A DNA stretch of 64,000 nucleotides from Methylobacterium mesophilicum SR1.6/6 (GCF_000364445.2 NZ_CP043538.1:5413447-5477446); one strand, 5' to 3'; positions 53,900 to 64,000 are shown, numbered from the stretch's first letter. A program made the numbers and translations. The notes: generated by a model from the letters alone, not told the origin.

Positions 53900-53980
53900 C
53901 CCGCAGGCTCGCCCCTGTCCGTGCTGGCCGCGCCATGCGGCCGAAAAGAACCGTTAACCTTTCCGCGCCAGGGTCACGCC

Positions 53981-54292
53981 ATGGTCGTGCGCCGCCGAGT
54001 CAGAATGGTCGTGTTGCCGCTGGGTCTCTGGACCCTGTCGGCGCTCGTAGTCGGCTATTTCGTGTGGCAGGCCGAGAGCGGCAACCGGGGCCTCGAAGCC
54101 AAGAAGGTGCTGAAGATCCGCGCCTACGGCCTCAACCAGGAACTCGCCGCCGTGAAGGCCGAGCGCGCCACCTGGGAGCACCGGGTGGCCCTCCTCAAGA
54201 GCGACCAGATCGACCGCGACCTGTTGGAAGAGCGCGCGCGAATCGTGCTGGGCCGGGTCCACGCCAACGACGTGGTCGTCATCACGCCCTGA
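53981..54292 (+). CDS. ftsB: Septum formation initiator FtsB/DivIC
   Basis: 103 residues. Short cytoplasmic basic start, one membrane helix (VVLPLGLWTLSALVVGYFVW), then a periplasmic coiled coil (GLEAKKVLKIRAYGLNQELA...RVALLKSD) and the family end ERARIVLGRVHANDVVVI. FtsB bridges FtsL and FtsQ in the divisome. Its position between eno and pdhA is the standard alphaproteobacterial arrangement. Confidence 0.9.
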   Translation: MVVRRRVRMVVLPLGLWTLSALVVGYFVWQAESGNRGLEAKKVLKIRAYGLNQELAAVKAERATWEHRVALLKSDQIDRDLLEERARIVLGRVHANDVVVITP

Positions 54293-54452
54293 CAGTTCCG
54301 GGGATGTCCCGCCGAAGTTGAGGCGCGCAGTTTCTCTAGTCCCCAAAGTCGTCTGACAAGAGCGGCTTCCTGTCAGAGCGGCAGCCCTCGCTTTCCAACC
54401 GTCGCTGTCCTACACCCCCACGAAGTCGCGTGGAATCACGGGGAGAGCGCCG

Positions 54453-55538
54453 ATGGACGCCGCCAAGGAGCCTGCCAAGGAGCCCGCAAAGGACGCGTCG
54501 TCCGCGCCGGTGCAGGCCGCGAGCCCTCAGGCCGCCGAGGCGCATCGCCCCGCGCCGAACATGCCCCAGTTCACGCGGGACGAGGATCTCCACGCCTATC
54601 ACGAGATGCTGCTGATCCGGCGCTTCGAGGAGAAGGCCGGCCAGCTCTACGGCATGGGCCTCATCGGCGGCTTCTGCCACCTCTACATCGGCCAGGAAGC
54701 CGTGGTGATCGGCATGCAGATGGCCTCGGTCGAGGGCGATCAGGTCATCACCGGCTACCGCGACCACGGCCACATGCTGGCCTGCGGCATGGATCCGAAG
54801 GGCGTCATGGCCGAGCTGACCGGCCGCCGCGGCGGCTACAGCCGCGGCAAGGGCGGCTCGATGCACATGTTCAGCCGCGAGAAGCAGTTCTTCGGCGGTC
54901 ACGGCATCGTCGGCGCGCAGGTGTCGCTCGGCACCGGCCTCGCCTTCGCCGACCATTACCGGGAGAACGGCAAGGTCAGCCTGACCTACATGGGCGACGG
55001 CGCCGCCAACCAGGGCCAAGTCTACGAGAGCTTCAACATGGCGGCGCTCTGGAAGCTGCCGGTCGTCTACGTGATCGAGAACAACCGCTACGCCATGGGC
55101 ACCTCGGTGGCCCGGGCCTCGGCGCAGACCGACTTCTCGAAGCGCGGCCTCTCCTTCGGCATCCCCGGCGAGCAGGTCGACGGCATGGACGTGCGCACGG
55201 TGCGCGAGGCCGCAACCCGGGCGATCGAGCACGCCCGCACCGGCCAGGGCCCGTACATCCTGGAGATGCAGACCTACCGCTACCGCGGCCACTCCATGTC
55301 CGATCCGGCCAAGTACCGGACCAAGGACGAGGTCTCGAAGATGCGCGACGAGCACGACCCGATCGAGATGGTGCGCAAGCGCCTGCTCGAACTGCACGGG
55401 GTGCCGGAGGCGGATCTGAAGAGCACCGACGCCAAGGTCCGTGAGATCGTCAACGCGTCCGCCGAGTTCGCCACCAACGATCCCGAGCCGGATCCGTCCG
55501 AGCTGTGGACCGACATCCTGCTCGAAGCGCACGCCTGA
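54453..55538 (+). CDS. pdhA: Pyruvate dehydrogenase E1 component, alpha subunit
   Basis: 361 residues with an Ala/Pro-rich N-terminal tail of about 40. With PdhB it decarboxylates pyruvate using thiamine diphosphate and loads the acetyl group on E2. TPP motif GDGAANQGQVYESFNMAALW...ENNRYAMGT and the loop RYRGHSMSDPAKYRT are conserved. First gene of the pdh operon; GGGGAG precedes the ATG. Confidence 0.97.
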   Translation: MDAAKEPAKEPAKDASSAPVQAASPQAAEAHRPAPNMPQFTRDEDLHAYHEMLLIRRFEEKAGQLYGMGLIGGFCHLYIGQEAVVIGMQMASVEGDQVITGYRDHGHMLACGMDPKGVMAELTGRRGGYSRGKGGSMHMFSREKQFFGGHGIVGAQVSLGTGLAFADHYRENGKVSLTYMGDGAANQGQVYESFNMAALWKLPVVYVIENNRYAMGTSVARASAQTDFSKRGLSFGIPGEQVDGMDVRTVREAATRAIEHARTGQGPYILEMQTYRYRGHSMSDPAKYRTKDEVSKMRDEHDPIEMVRKRLLELHGVPEADLKSTDAKVREIVNASAEFATNDPEPDPSELWTDILLEAHA

Positions 55539-55593
55539 GCGCGGACAAAGCCGCTGGCCGCCCCCCAACGAATAAACGACCGCAGAGCTGAGC

Positions 55594-57039
<1,446 letters not shown>

Positions 57040-57105
57040 CCGGCGCGCGGGCGGGTACGATCCCGCCCCGTCCCGGCAGGGGGGTCAAGGAACAGCCGGC
57101 GCGCC

Positions 57106-57393
57106 ATGAGCCAAGAGTCCAGCAACGACTTCGCCGAACTCGCCATCCCGCCCGACGCCCTGGAGCAGGGCGGCATCGAGGTGCTGCGCGCGGCCGTCGT
57201 GGACGGCGCGGTGAGCGTCGCCCTGCGCCGGTCCTTCGACGACCCGGCGACCTGGGGGAGGCTGCTGGCCGACCTCGCCCGACAGGCCGCCCGCGCCTAC
57301 GCGCTGGAGACCGACATGTCGGAGGAGGAGGCGGTCGAGCGCATCCGCGCTGGCTGGGAGGCCGAGGGGCTCGACCCCGGCGGTCTCAACTGA
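57106..57393 (+). CDS. DUF5076 domain protein
   Basis: 95 residues, soluble, of the DUF5076 family ([20 protein letters not shown], then [20 protein letters not shown]). Function unknown. It lies between pdhB and pdhC in the same direction, an arrangement that suggests co-expression with the pyruvate dehydrogenase complex. Confidence 0.85.
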   Translation: MSQESSNDFAELAIPPDALEQGGIEVLRAAVVDGAVSVALRRSFDDPATWGRLLADLARQAARAYALETDMSEEEAVERIRAGWEAEGLDPGGLN

Positions 57394-57408
57394 CGATGGC
57401 GGCCGACC

Positions 57409-57597
57409 ATGGCTGAGGCGGCTGTCCGGCAGGCGATCTACGCGGATCTGGAGGCGGTCCCCGCACATCGCGTTGCTGCGCGCTTCAACGAGGCGCCGGC
57501 CCCAGGTCCGCAACCGCCCTTCGACGCCGTGCCGTTCCCCCTCGACGACTTCTTTCCCTTCGACGATCCGGCCGCCCCGGCCCAGCCCGAGACCTGA
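57409..57597 (+). pseudogene. Remnant of a Uma2-family endonuclease gene (internal deletion)
   Basis: 62 codons. The first 22 residues ([19 protein letters not shown]) look like the N-terminus of Uma2 restriction-endonuclease-like proteins, and the last 30 ([16 protein letters not shown]) like their C-terminus. The central part of about 110-130 residues with the catalytic PD-(D/E)xK core is missing. The deletion kept the frame. It is wedged between the DUF5076 gene and pdhC. Confidence 0.65.
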
Positions 57598-57601
57598 TGC
57601 C

Positions 57602-59020
57602 ATGCCGATCAACGTGCTGATGCCCGCGCTGTCGCCCACCATGGAGAAGGGCAACCTCGCCAAGTGGCTGAAGAAGGAGGGCGACCCGATCAAGTCCGGC
57701 GACGTGCTGGCCGAGATCGAGACCGACAAGGCCACCATGGAGGTGGAGGCCATCGACGAGGGCGTGCTCGCCAAGATCCTCGTGCCCGAGGGCACCGCGG
57801 ACGTGCCGGTCAACGACCTGATCGCCATCATCGCCGCCGAGGGCGAGGACCCGTCGAGCGTGCAGGCCTCGGGCGGCGCGCCGAAGGCCGCCTCGAACGG
57901 TGAGGCCAAGGCCGAGCCCAAGCCGGAGCCCAAGACCGACGCGTCGGCCGCGTCGCAGAACACCACGCCCGGCGGCGGCCACATGTCGTACGAGCGGGTG
58001 AACGCGGCCCCCGAGGGCGCGCAGCCCGGCGGCGCTCCGCAGGCCGGCTCCGGCGGCCGGGTCTTCGCCTCGCCGCTGGCCCGGCGGATCGCCAAGCAGG
58101 AGGGCGTCGAGCTCGGCGCCGTCCAGGGCAGCGGTCCGCACGGCCGCATCATCGCCCGCGACGTCCAGGCCGCGAAGGCCTCCGGCGCCACGAAGGCACT
58201 GGCACCCCAGGCCGCCGCCGAGGCGCCGAAGGCGGCCCCCGCGCCGAAAGCCGCCCCCGCGGGCGGCGCGCCGGCCGGGCTCACGACCGACCAGGTCAAG
58301 GGCTTCTACGCCAAGGACGCCTACGAGGAAGTGCCGCTGGACGGCATGCGCAAGACCATCGCCAAGCGCCTCACCGAGGCGATGCAGGTCGCCCCGCACT
58401 TCTACCTGACGGTGGATTGCGAGCTCGACGCGCTGATGAAGCTGCGCGAGACGCTGAACGGCTCGGCCGGCAAGGACAAGGACGGCAAGCCCGCCTTCAA
58501 GCTCTCGGTGAACGACTTCGTCATCAAGGCGATGGGCCTCGCGCTGACCCGCGTTCCGGCCGCCAACGCGGTCTGGGCCGAGGACCGGATCCTGCGCTTC
58601 AAGCACGCCGAGGTCGGGGTCGCGGTGGCGATCGACGGCGGCCTGTTCACGCCGGTGATCCGCCGGGCGGACGAGAAGACGCTGTCCACCATCTCCAACG
58701 AGATGAAGGATTTCGCGGCCCGCGCCCGCGCCAAGAAGCTGAAGCCCGAGGAGTACCAGGGCGGCGTCACCTCGGTGTCGAACCTCGGCATGTTCGGCAT
58801 CAAGCACTTCACCGCGGTGATCAACCCGCCGCAATCGAGCATCCTGGCGGTGGGCGCGGGCGAGAAGCGCGTCGTCGTGAAGGACGGGGCGCCGGCCGTA
58901 GTCCAGGTGATGACCGCCACCCTGTCGTGCGACCACCGCGTCCTCGATGGAGCGCTCGGCGCGGAGCTGGTCTCGGCCTTCAAGGGGCTGATCGAGAACC
59001 CGATGGGCATGCTGGTGTGA
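57602..59020 (+). CDS. pdhC: Dihydrolipoamide acetyltransferase (E2)
   Basis: 472 residues. Lipoyl domain about 1-80 (Lys in [13 protein letters not shown]), Ala/Pro linker, peripheral subunit-binding domain about 150-190 ([20 protein letters not shown]), second linker, then the catalytic domain about 240-472 with the active-site [14 protein letters not shown]. It transfers acetyl to CoA. Start chosen at [12 protein letters not shown]; no strong ribosome site, so translation may be coupled to the overlapping TGATGCC of the Uma2 remnant. Confidence 0.97.
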   Translation: MPINVLMPALSPTMEKGNLAKWLKKEGDPIKSGDVLAEIETDKATMEVEAIDEGVLAKILVPEGTADVPVNDLIAIIAAEGEDPSSVQASGGAPKAASNGEAKAEPKPEPKTDASAASQNTTPGGGHMSYERVNAAPEGAQPGGAPQAGSGGRVFASPLARRIAKQEGVELGAVQGSGPHGRIIARDVQAAKASGATKALAPQAAAEAPKAAPAPKAAPAGGAPAGLTTDQVKGFYAKDAYEEVPLDGMRKTIAKRLTEAMQVAPHFYLTVDCELDALMKLRETLNGSAGKDKDGKPAFKLSVNDFVIKAMGLALTRVPAANAVWAEDRILRFKHAEVGVAVAIDGGLFTPVIRRADEKTLSTISNEMKDFAARARAKKLKPEEYQGGVTSVSNLGMFGIKHFTAVINPPQSSILAVGAGEKRVVVKDGAPAVVQVMTATLSCDHRVLDGALGAELVSAFKGLIENPMGMLV

Positions 59021-59030
59021 GGGGTGCACT

Positions 59031-59137
59031 CTCCTCCCCCTTGTGGGGAGGAGTTGGAGGTGGGGGTGGTGCAGAAGGCACCTTTGCGCTCAATCCTGCA
59101 CCACCCCACCCCTAGCCCCTCCCACAAGGGGGAGGGG
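59031..59137. repeat. 107-bp inverted-repeat element (MITE-like)
   Basis: Arms of about 45 bp beginning CTCCTCCCCCTTGTGGGG and ending with the related CCCACAAGGGGGAGGGG, meeting around a short centre (GGTGGTGCAGAA...CTGCACCACC). It sits just after pdhC. A related half-copy lies at 59689-59728. Confidence 0.85.
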
Positions 59138-59274
59138 AAGGCGCGTCGTGAAATGTCGAGGTGGGGGAACGTGACGGGCATCGGCCAGGACACGCACTGC
59201 TTATGCGATGAACCGTGCTCCTTGCTGTCGATCAGCATGCCTCCATCAGCCACGTTCAATTGACGCGCCACCCT

Positions 59275-59745
59275 ATGACCTGGAACCAACAGCCCCGGAG
59301 AGCCGCGTCCCCAAGAGCCGCCGCGAACGCGAAGACGCTTCGTCGGACATTGACCGAACCTGAAAAGCGGCTCTGGTGGCACCTCCGTCACCGCCTGCCG
59401 GTGGACGGCTCGCATTTCCGCCGGCAGGTCGCCCTCGGCTCCTACGTGGCGGATTTCTGCTGCCTGACGGCCCGACTCATCGTCGAGGTCGACGGCGACC
59501 AGCACGGCTTCGAAGCCGGCACGGCCTACGACGCCCGTCGGGATACCTATCTTCATTCTGAAGGCTTCCGCGTCCTGCGTTTCCCGAACCGCATGGTCCT
59601 GCGGGAGATCGATACCGTCCTCGACACGATCCACGCGGCGCTCGCCGCATGCGACGCGCCTTTCCCGGATTCAGCCGGCCAGGCGGAGCCACCCCCACCC
59701 CCTGCCCCCTCCCCGCAAGGGGGAGGGGCGTCCGCGGAGAGGTAA
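59275..59745 (+). CDS. DUF559 (very-short-patch-repair-like) endonuclease domain protein
   Basis: 156 residues from ATG 59275. DUF559 fold of the PD-(D/E)xK type: RTLTEPEKRLWWHLRHRLPV, HFRRQVALGSYVADFCCL and LIVEVDGDQHG with the catalytic acidic residues, then YLHSEGFRVLRFPN. The last 18 residues (Pro/Gly-rich) are encoded by a palindromic repeat. It separates pdhC from lpd, with its stop touching the lpd ATG. Probably a mobile or selfish gene; biological role unknown. Confidence 0.85.
   Translation: MTWNQQPRRAASPRAAANAKTLRRTLTEPEKRLWWHLRHRLPVDGSHFRRQVALGSYVADFCCLTARLIVEVDGDQHGFEAGTAYDARRDTYLHSEGFRVLRFPNRMVLREIDTVLDTIHAALAACDAPFPDSAGQAEPPPPPAPSPQGGGASAER
59689..59728 (+). repeat. Half-copy of the 107-bp element inside the DUF559 gene end
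   Basis: CCACCCCCACCCC and CCCTCCCCGCAAGGGGGAGGGG align with the right arm of the element at 59031-59137. It encodes the Pro/Gly-rich tail of the DUF559 protein. Confidence 0.7.
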
Positions 59746-61185
59746 ATGTCCGACACCTACGACGTCCTCATCATCGGCGCCGGGCCCGGCGGCTACGTCA
59801 CGGCGATCCGGGCGGCGCAGCTCGGGTTCAAGACCGCCGTGGTCGACCGCGAGCATCTCGGCGGCATCTGCCTGAACTGGGGCTGCATCCCCACCAAGGC
59901 CCTGCTCCGCTCGGCCGAGATCTTCCACTACTTCCAGCATCCCGGCGAGTACGGGCTGACGGCCGAGAAGGTCGGGTTCGACACGGCCGCCATCGTGAAG
60001 CGCTCCCGCGGCGTCTCGGCCCGGCTCAACGGCGGCGTCGGCATGCTGCTCAAGAAGAACAAGGTCGACGTGATCTGGGGCGAGGCCTCGGTCGACAGCG
60101 CCGCGAAGGGCAACCAGCCCGGCCAGGTCACCGTGAAGGAGACCAAGCGCGCCGAGCCGCCGAAGGGCGCCAAGGGCGCCGGCACCTACCAGGCCAAGCA
60201 CATCATCGTGGCGACCGGCGCGCGCCCCCGGGCGATCCCCGGGATCGAGCCCGACAAGAAGCTGATCTGGACCTACTACGAGGCCATGGTCCCGGAGACG
60301 ATGCCCAAGAGCCTGCTGGTGATGGGCTCGGGCGCCATCGGCATCGAGTTCGCCTCGTTCTACCGCACCATGGGCGCCGAGGTGACCGTGGTGGAGCTGC
60401 TGCCGCAGATCCTCCCCGTGGAGGATGCCGAGATCGCCGGGCTGGCCCGCAAGCGCTTCGAGAAGCAGGGCATCAAGATCCTCACCGGCGCCAAGGTCAC
60501 GAAGGTCGAGAAGGGCGCCAATTCCGTCACCGCCACCATCGAGGGCGGCGACGGCAAGACCCAGCAGATCACCGCGGAGAAGCTGATCTCGGCGGTGGGC
60601 GTGGTCGGCAACATCGAGAATATCGGCCTCGAGAAGCTTGGGGTGAAGATCGACCGCGGGATCGTGGTGACGGACGGGCTCGGCCGCACCAACGTGCCCG
60701 GCCTCTACGCGATCGGCGACGTCGCCGGGCCGCCGATGCTCGCCCACAAGGCCGAGCACGAGGGCGTCATCTGCATCGAGACCATCAAGGGCCTGCACAC
60801 CCACCCGATGGACAAGGCCAAGATCCCGGGCTGCACCTATTGCCAGCCGCAGATCGCCAGCGTCGGGCTGACCGAGGCCAAGGCCAAGGAGCAGGGGTTT
60901 GCCGTGAAGGTCGGCCGGTTCCCCTTCGCGGGCAACGGCAAGGCGATCGCGCTCGGCGAGCCGGACGGGCTGATCAAGACCGTGTTCGACGCGAAGACCG
61001 GCCAGCTGCTCGGCGCCCACATGGTCGGCGCCGAGGTGACCGAGCTGATCCAGGGCTACGTGGTGGCGATGAACCTGGAGAGCACCGAGGAGGAGCTGAT
61101 GCACACGGTGTTCCCGCACCCGACGCTCAGCGAGATGATGCACGAGAGCGTGCTGGATGCGTATGGGAAGGTGATCCACACGTAG
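59746..61185 (+). CDS. lpd: Dihydrolipoyl dehydrogenase (E3)
   Basis: 479 residues; ATG follows the preceding TAA directly, with GGAGAGG three bases upstream. It reoxidises dihydrolipoamide of the pyruvate dehydrogenase complex with NAD+. FAD motif VLIIGAGPGGYVTAIRAAQL, redox disulfide GGICLNWGCIPTKALL, NAD motif VMGSGAIGIEFASFY, and active-site His-Glu in HPTLSEMMHES. A Lys/Pro-rich insert near residues 125-145 is unusual. Last gene of the pdh operon. Confidence 0.97.
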   Translation: MSDTYDVLIIGAGPGGYVTAIRAAQLGFKTAVVDREHLGGICLNWGCIPTKALLRSAEIFHYFQHPGEYGLTAEKVGFDTAAIVKRSRGVSARLNGGVGMLLKKNKVDVIWGEASVDSAAKGNQPGQVTVKETKRAEPPKGAKGAGTYQAKHIIVATGARPRAIPGIEPDKKLIWTYYEAMVPETMPKSLLVMGSGAIGIEFASFYRTMGAEVTVVELLPQILPVEDAEIAGLARKRFEKQGIKILTGAKVTKVEKGANSVTATIEGGDGKTQQITAEKLISAVGVVGNIENIGLEKLGVKIDRGIVVTDGLGRTNVPGLYAIGDVAGPPMLAHKAEHEGVICIETIKGLHTHPMDKAKIPGCTYCQPQIASVGLTEAKAKEQGFAVKVGRFPFAGNGKAIALGEPDGLIKTVFDAKTGQLLGAHMVGAEVTELIQGYVVAMNLESTEEELMHTVFPHPTLSEMMHESVLDAYGKVIHT

Positions 61186-61498
61186 GGGGAGGCGGCCCGG
61201 TCCAGGTCAGTCTTCCCCCCGGCGCAGGAAGTGCCAGCGGAACGCGACCCGGGATCCAGCGCAAGACCAGGGGAAGCGTCCGACTTACGCAAGCGGTGCC
61301 GCTGCGCGGCCCGGTGTTGTGCCGGATCCCGATCAGGCTCCGCTTCGCTCCACCTGTCCGGGAAAGCGGTCACCTCGTGCGCCGCGATCTACGAGGCCGG
61401 CAGTGCCAGTGCGGGGCGAAACGTGCATGGCGGGCTCGATGCAATCGCATCGGAAAGACCGGGATTCGGCCCTGTGCCGGCGGGAGCCGGGCGCACCC
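61186..61498. other. Gene-free region after lpd, 313 bp
   Basis: GC-rich with short imperfect inverted segments and no coding signature on either strand. I could not recognise a repeat family, terminator with T-tract or RNA. Confidence 0.4.
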
Positions 61499-61723
61499 TC
61501 ACCCCCGCCCCACCTCCACCGGCTCCTCCTCATCCGGCGAAGGCACATACGCGCACCACTCACAGATCCCCCGCTCGGCCCCCCGCGGCGCGTTCCGCTG
61601 TGAGCAGAGCGGACACACCAGAAGAATCAGCCGCCCGCCGGCGCGCAGGGCCAGCCCGCGGCCCCGGAAAGTGACCTCGGTCGCCCCGTCGCCCGGCTTT
61701 CGCTCCCGCGCCCAGCCGCTCAC
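61499..61723 (-). CDS. Small putative zinc-ribbon protein
   Basis: 74 residues from a GTG preceded by GGGGG at good spacing. Two CxxC pairs (LLVCPLCSQRNAP and GICEWCAYVPSP) could bind one zinc. The N-terminal half is a short beta-like stretch (ATEVTFRGRGLALRAGG). No known family. Upstream in-frame sequence to 61990 looks non-coding, so the short form is preferred. Confidence 0.5.
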   Translation of the reverse strand: MSGWARERKPGDGATEVTFRGRGLALRAGGRLILLVCPLCSQRNAPRGAERGICEWCAYVPSPDEEEPVEVGRG

Positions 61724-61949
61724 CTGCTGCCCCCTGCGGCCAGCCGCTGATCCGCCGCACCACGCCGCCCGTTCGATCCCGTCCGCATGGCGAAGCCGCC
61801 CCCCAGCGTTGCTGCCAAGATTGATCCCGCCGGAATAAGCCCCGAGCCGGCGAATGGCTCCGCTTCCAGCTGTGCACGGGAGCGGGATGCGTGCGGGGCC
61901 AATCGCCCGTATGACACATCCCACCGGAACGGGAGCGAGGCGGGATCCG

Positions 61950-62942
61950 ATGCGGGGCGAACACGGCGCGGCGGCCGAGGGCCTGCCCACCTATGCCGAC
62001 GTGGCGCGCGCGGCCGAGCGCATCGCGGGGGCCGCGCACCGCACGCCGGTCCTGACCTCCCGCACCGCCGACGCGCGGACCGGTGGAAAACTGTTCTTCA
62101 AGGCTGAGAACCTGCAGCGGGTCGGGGCCTTCAAGTTCCGCGGGGCCTACAACGCCATCAGCGCCCTGACCGAGGCGGAGCGCGCCCGCGGGGTGCTGAC
62201 CTTCTCGTCGGGCAACCACGCCCAGGCGATCGCCCTGGCGAGCCGGCTGCTCGGTGCCCCTGCCACGATCATCATGCCGGCAGACGCGCCGGCCGCGAAG
62301 ATCGCCGCCACCCGCGGCTACGGCGCCGAGGTCGTCCTGTACGACCGCTACACGCAGGACCGGGAGGCGCTCGGCCGGTCGATCGCCGAGCCCCGGGGCC
62401 TGACGCTAATCCCGCCCTTCAACCACCCGGACGTCATCGCCGGGCAGGGGACCCTCGCCCAGGAGCTGATCGAGACCGCGGGCCCCCTCGACGTGCTGGT
62501 GGTCTGCCTCGGCGGCGGCGGCATGCTGGCGGGCTGCGCGCTCGCCGCCGCGGCGCTGTCGCCGGGCTGCCGGGTGATTGGCGTCGAGCCGGAGGCCGGC
62601 AATGACGGGCAGCGCTCGTTCCGCGAGGGGCGCGTGGTGACTATCCCGGTGCCCCGCACCATCGCGGACGGCGCGCAGTCGACGGCGCTGGGCGACCTCA
62701 CCTTCGCGATCATCCGCGACCGCGTCGCCGACATCCTTACCGTCACCGACGCGCAGCTCGTCGAGACCATGCGGTTCTTCGCGAGCCGGATGAAGATCTT
62801 GGTCGAGCCGACCGGCTGCCTCGCGGCGGCGGCGGTGCTGCACGGCCTCGTGGACGTGACGGACAAGCGCGTCGGCGTGGTGATCAGCGGCGGCAACGTC
62901 GACCTCGCGACCTTCGCGCGGCTCACCGCCGGGGATGAGTGA
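61950..62942 (+). CDS. Threonine/serine dehydratase-like PLP enzyme
   Basis: 330 residues from ATG 61950, after GAGGCGGG; upstream in-frame ATGs at 61911 and 61854 are possible. Fold-type II PLP enzyme: Lys in VGAFKFRGAYNAI, SSGNHAQAIALASRL, the phosphate-binding GGGGMLAG and the end VVISGGNVDL. It has no ACT domain, like catabolic threonine dehydratase, serine dehydratase or serine racemase; which one is not clear. Confidence 0.88.
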   Translation: MRGEHGAAAEGLPTYADVARAAERIAGAAHRTPVLTSRTADARTGGKLFFKAENLQRVGAFKFRGAYNAISALTEAERARGVLTFSSGNHAQAIALASRLLGAPATIIMPADAPAAKIAATRGYGAEVVLYDRYTQDREALGRSIAEPRGLTLIPPFNHPDVIAGQGTLAQELIETAGPLDVLVVCLGGGGMLAGCALAAAALSPGCRVIGVEPEAGNDGQRSFREGRVVTIPVPRTIADGAQSTALGDLTFAIIRDRVADILTVTDAQLVETMRFFASRMKILVEPTGCLAAAAVLHGLVDVTDKRVGVVISGGNVDLATFARLTAGDE

Positions 62943-63306
62943 GCAGGCGCGCGCGGGCAGGCCGCATGGCTCGCCCCACGCCTTCGCGAAGCCACGGATC
63001 GGCTGTCCAGCTCACGCCCTACATCCTGAGGTGCCGGAGCAAAGCAGAGGCCTCGAAGGAGCCCGCCACATCGCTCCGAGATCCCCGGAGCCCTCCTTCG
63101 AGGCCCGCTGACGCGGGCACCTCAGGATGAGGGGGGGGGTCGGATGGGATCATCCGATCGCCCTGACATCGGGCAAGCCCCTCCGCCGCCGAATGCCGGG
63201 CGGGTGTGACCCGGGCGCGGTGGACCGGCCTCAACCCAATGCTTATCTTGTGCGCGTCAGAATACGCGTCCCCGGGCCTTGAACCCGGATGGGCGGGAGG
63301 GTGACG
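62943..63306. other. Gene-free region, 364 bp, with a palindromic element
   Basis: It contains the inverted-repeat element at 63022-63129 followed by a run of G. The last 60 bp should hold the promoter of the IscA-like gene; no consensus boxes are clear. Confidence 0.5.
63022..63129. repeat. 108-bp inverted-repeat element (MITE/REP type)
   Basis: Terminal inverted repeats CATCCTGAGGTGCC...GGCCTCGAAGGAG match over about 38-40 bp with a few differences. The centre is short and GC-rich. Elements of this kind are scattered in Rhizobiales genomes. Confidence 0.8.
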
Positions 63307-63684
63307 ATGTCGGGTAGCTTCAAGGTTCTCTCGCTGACCGATCGGGCGGCCGATCGGATCAAGGCGATCATGGCGGAGGCCGACCGGCCGATCGCGGGCC
63401 TGCGGGTCGGCGTCCGCAACGGCGGCTGCGCCGGAATGTCCTACACGATGGAATATGCGGAAGGCGCCAAGCCCGGCGAGGACGTGGTCGAGGATCGCGG
63501 CGTCCGGGTCTTCGTCGATCCGAAGGCGGTGCTGTTCCTGCTCGGCACCGAGATGGACTTCACCACCAACAAGCTGGCCGCGCAGTTCGTGTTCAACAAC
63601 CCGAACCAGACTTCGGCCTGCGGTTGCGGGGAATCCGTGGCGATCACGCCGGTCTCGGCCGACCGGGTGCCCGTCCGGGCCTGA
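63307..63684 (+). CDS. HesB/IscA-family iron-sulfur cluster assembly protein
   Basis: 125 residues from ATG 63307, after GGGAGGG. A-type carrier: the three conserved cysteines are in GGCAGMSY and SACGCGES. It holds or delivers Fe-S clusters to apoproteins. Whether SufA, IscA or ErpA cannot be told; no suf or isc operon is present here. Length is slightly longer than the 107-residue classic. Confidence 0.92.
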   Translation: MSGSFKVLSLTDRAADRIKAIMAEADRPIAGLRVGVRNGGCAGMSYTMEYAEGAKPGEDVVEDRGVRVFVDPKAVLFLLGTEMDFTTNKLAAQFVFNNPNQTSACGCGESVAITPVSADRVPVRA

Positions 63685-63765
63685 CCCCCGGCCGTCGGGC
63701 TTCGCGCGATCCGTCGGGGGCCTGCCCCGACGACCCGCCGAAGGGCCGCGCCCTCCGGGACCCCG

Positions 63766-64000
63766 TCACGCCACCTGCGTCAGCGACTCGGCCGTGTCGT
63801 CGACGGCGCGGTTCCGGCCCGCACGCTTGGCGGCGAACATGCACAGGTCGGCCCGCTCCACGAGCGAGGCCGGCGTGTCGCCCTGGCGCAGCACCGCCAC
63901 GCCGAGGGAGACCGTGATCTTGCCGAGCGACTCGCCCGTCGAGCGCTTGATCAATTCGCGCCCCATCACGCTGGCGCGGACCGTTTCGGCCATCTGCCGG
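63766..64000 (-). CDS. GGDEF-domain protein, C-terminal part (runs off window)
   Basis: At least 77 codons; the start lies beyond the right edge. Features of the last third of a GGDEF domain are visible: ITVSLGVAVLRQGDTPASLV and ERADLCMFAAKRAGRNR. The GG(D/E)EF active loop is outside the window, so diguanylate cyclase activity cannot be judged. Confidence 0.85.
   Translation of the reverse strand, partial: RQMAETVRASVMGRELIKRSTGESLGKITVSLGVAVLRQGDTPASLVERADLCMFAAKRAGRNRAVDDTAESLTQVA

Noticed and set aside
63240..63300. tRNA-like segment around a GAACCCGG stretch
   Set aside because: No acceptor stem, D-arm or anticodon arm can be folded around it.

Overview
The window is about 64 kb of very GC-rich DNA with strongly GC-biased third codon positions. 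The gene content points to a pink-pigmented facultative methylotroph of the genus Methylobacterium (Alphaproteobacteria, Rhizobiales): a hopanoid side-chain cluster (hpnH/N/K/J/I/M/L), HisA-like and hydantoinase-like genes of the tetrahydromethanopterin/methanofuran type, an alphaproteobacterial pyruvate dehydrogenase operon whose E1-beta subunit carries a lipoyl domain, and BTLCP, DUF3126 and DUF5076 proteins. The genus is inferred, not proven. No rRNA, tRNA, CRISPR array, prophage or intact insertion sequence was seen.

Layout. 1-12 kb: the 3' part of an acyl-CoA ligase, two BTLCP peptidases, small conserved proteins, cysE, an orphan BoxR/BzdR-type regulator (HTH fused to a shikimate-kinase-like domain), a lytic transglycosylase with proline-rich repeats, a gluconokinase/HAD pair, a DUF3072 stress protein, a Flp pilin and a Wza-like polysaccharide export protein. 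12-23 kb: UDP-glucose dehydrogenase, then a single-module fully reducing type I PKS (KS-AT-DH-MT-ER-KR-ACP) whose ACP is split by an apparent one-base frameshift, then an overlapping alpha-oxoamine synthase. This is the fumonisin-like (Fum1/Fum8) logic for making a sphingoid-like aminoketone. 23-34 kb: housekeeping genes (argB, rplS, leuD), two regulators, an O-methyltransferase, and a C1-carrier biosynthesis locus that starts from two abutting divergent ATG codons.

34-46.3 kb: the hopanoid cluster. hpnH attaches adenosine to hopene. hpnI, hpnK and hpnJ build the glucosamine and then the cyclitol ether head group of bacteriohopanetetrol. hpnL, hpnM and hpnN are accessory or transport proteins. 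Divergent from hpnL lies a protein that is clearly an L-arginine:glycine amidinotransferase homologue. Guanidine-substituted bacteriohopanetetrol cyclitol ether is a known Methylobacterium lipid, so this gene is the natural candidate for the missing guanidinylation enzyme. I regard it as the most exciting system here, with the PKS-AOS locus second.

46-64 kb: kdsA, queF, eno, an adenylate/guanylate cyclase, ftsB, the pdhA-pdhB-pdhC-lpd operon (interrupted by a DUF5076 gene, a decayed Uma2 gene and a DUF559 gene), a threonine-dehydratase-like enzyme, an IscA-like protein and the end of a GGDEF protein. Several MITE-like inverted-repeat elements sit between these genes. Four matches to the general-stress sigma factor EcfG promoter (GGAAC-N16/17-CGTT) occur in the window, three of them immediately upstream of a BTLCP peptidase, the DUF3072 gene and a Gly/Tyr-rich exported protein.
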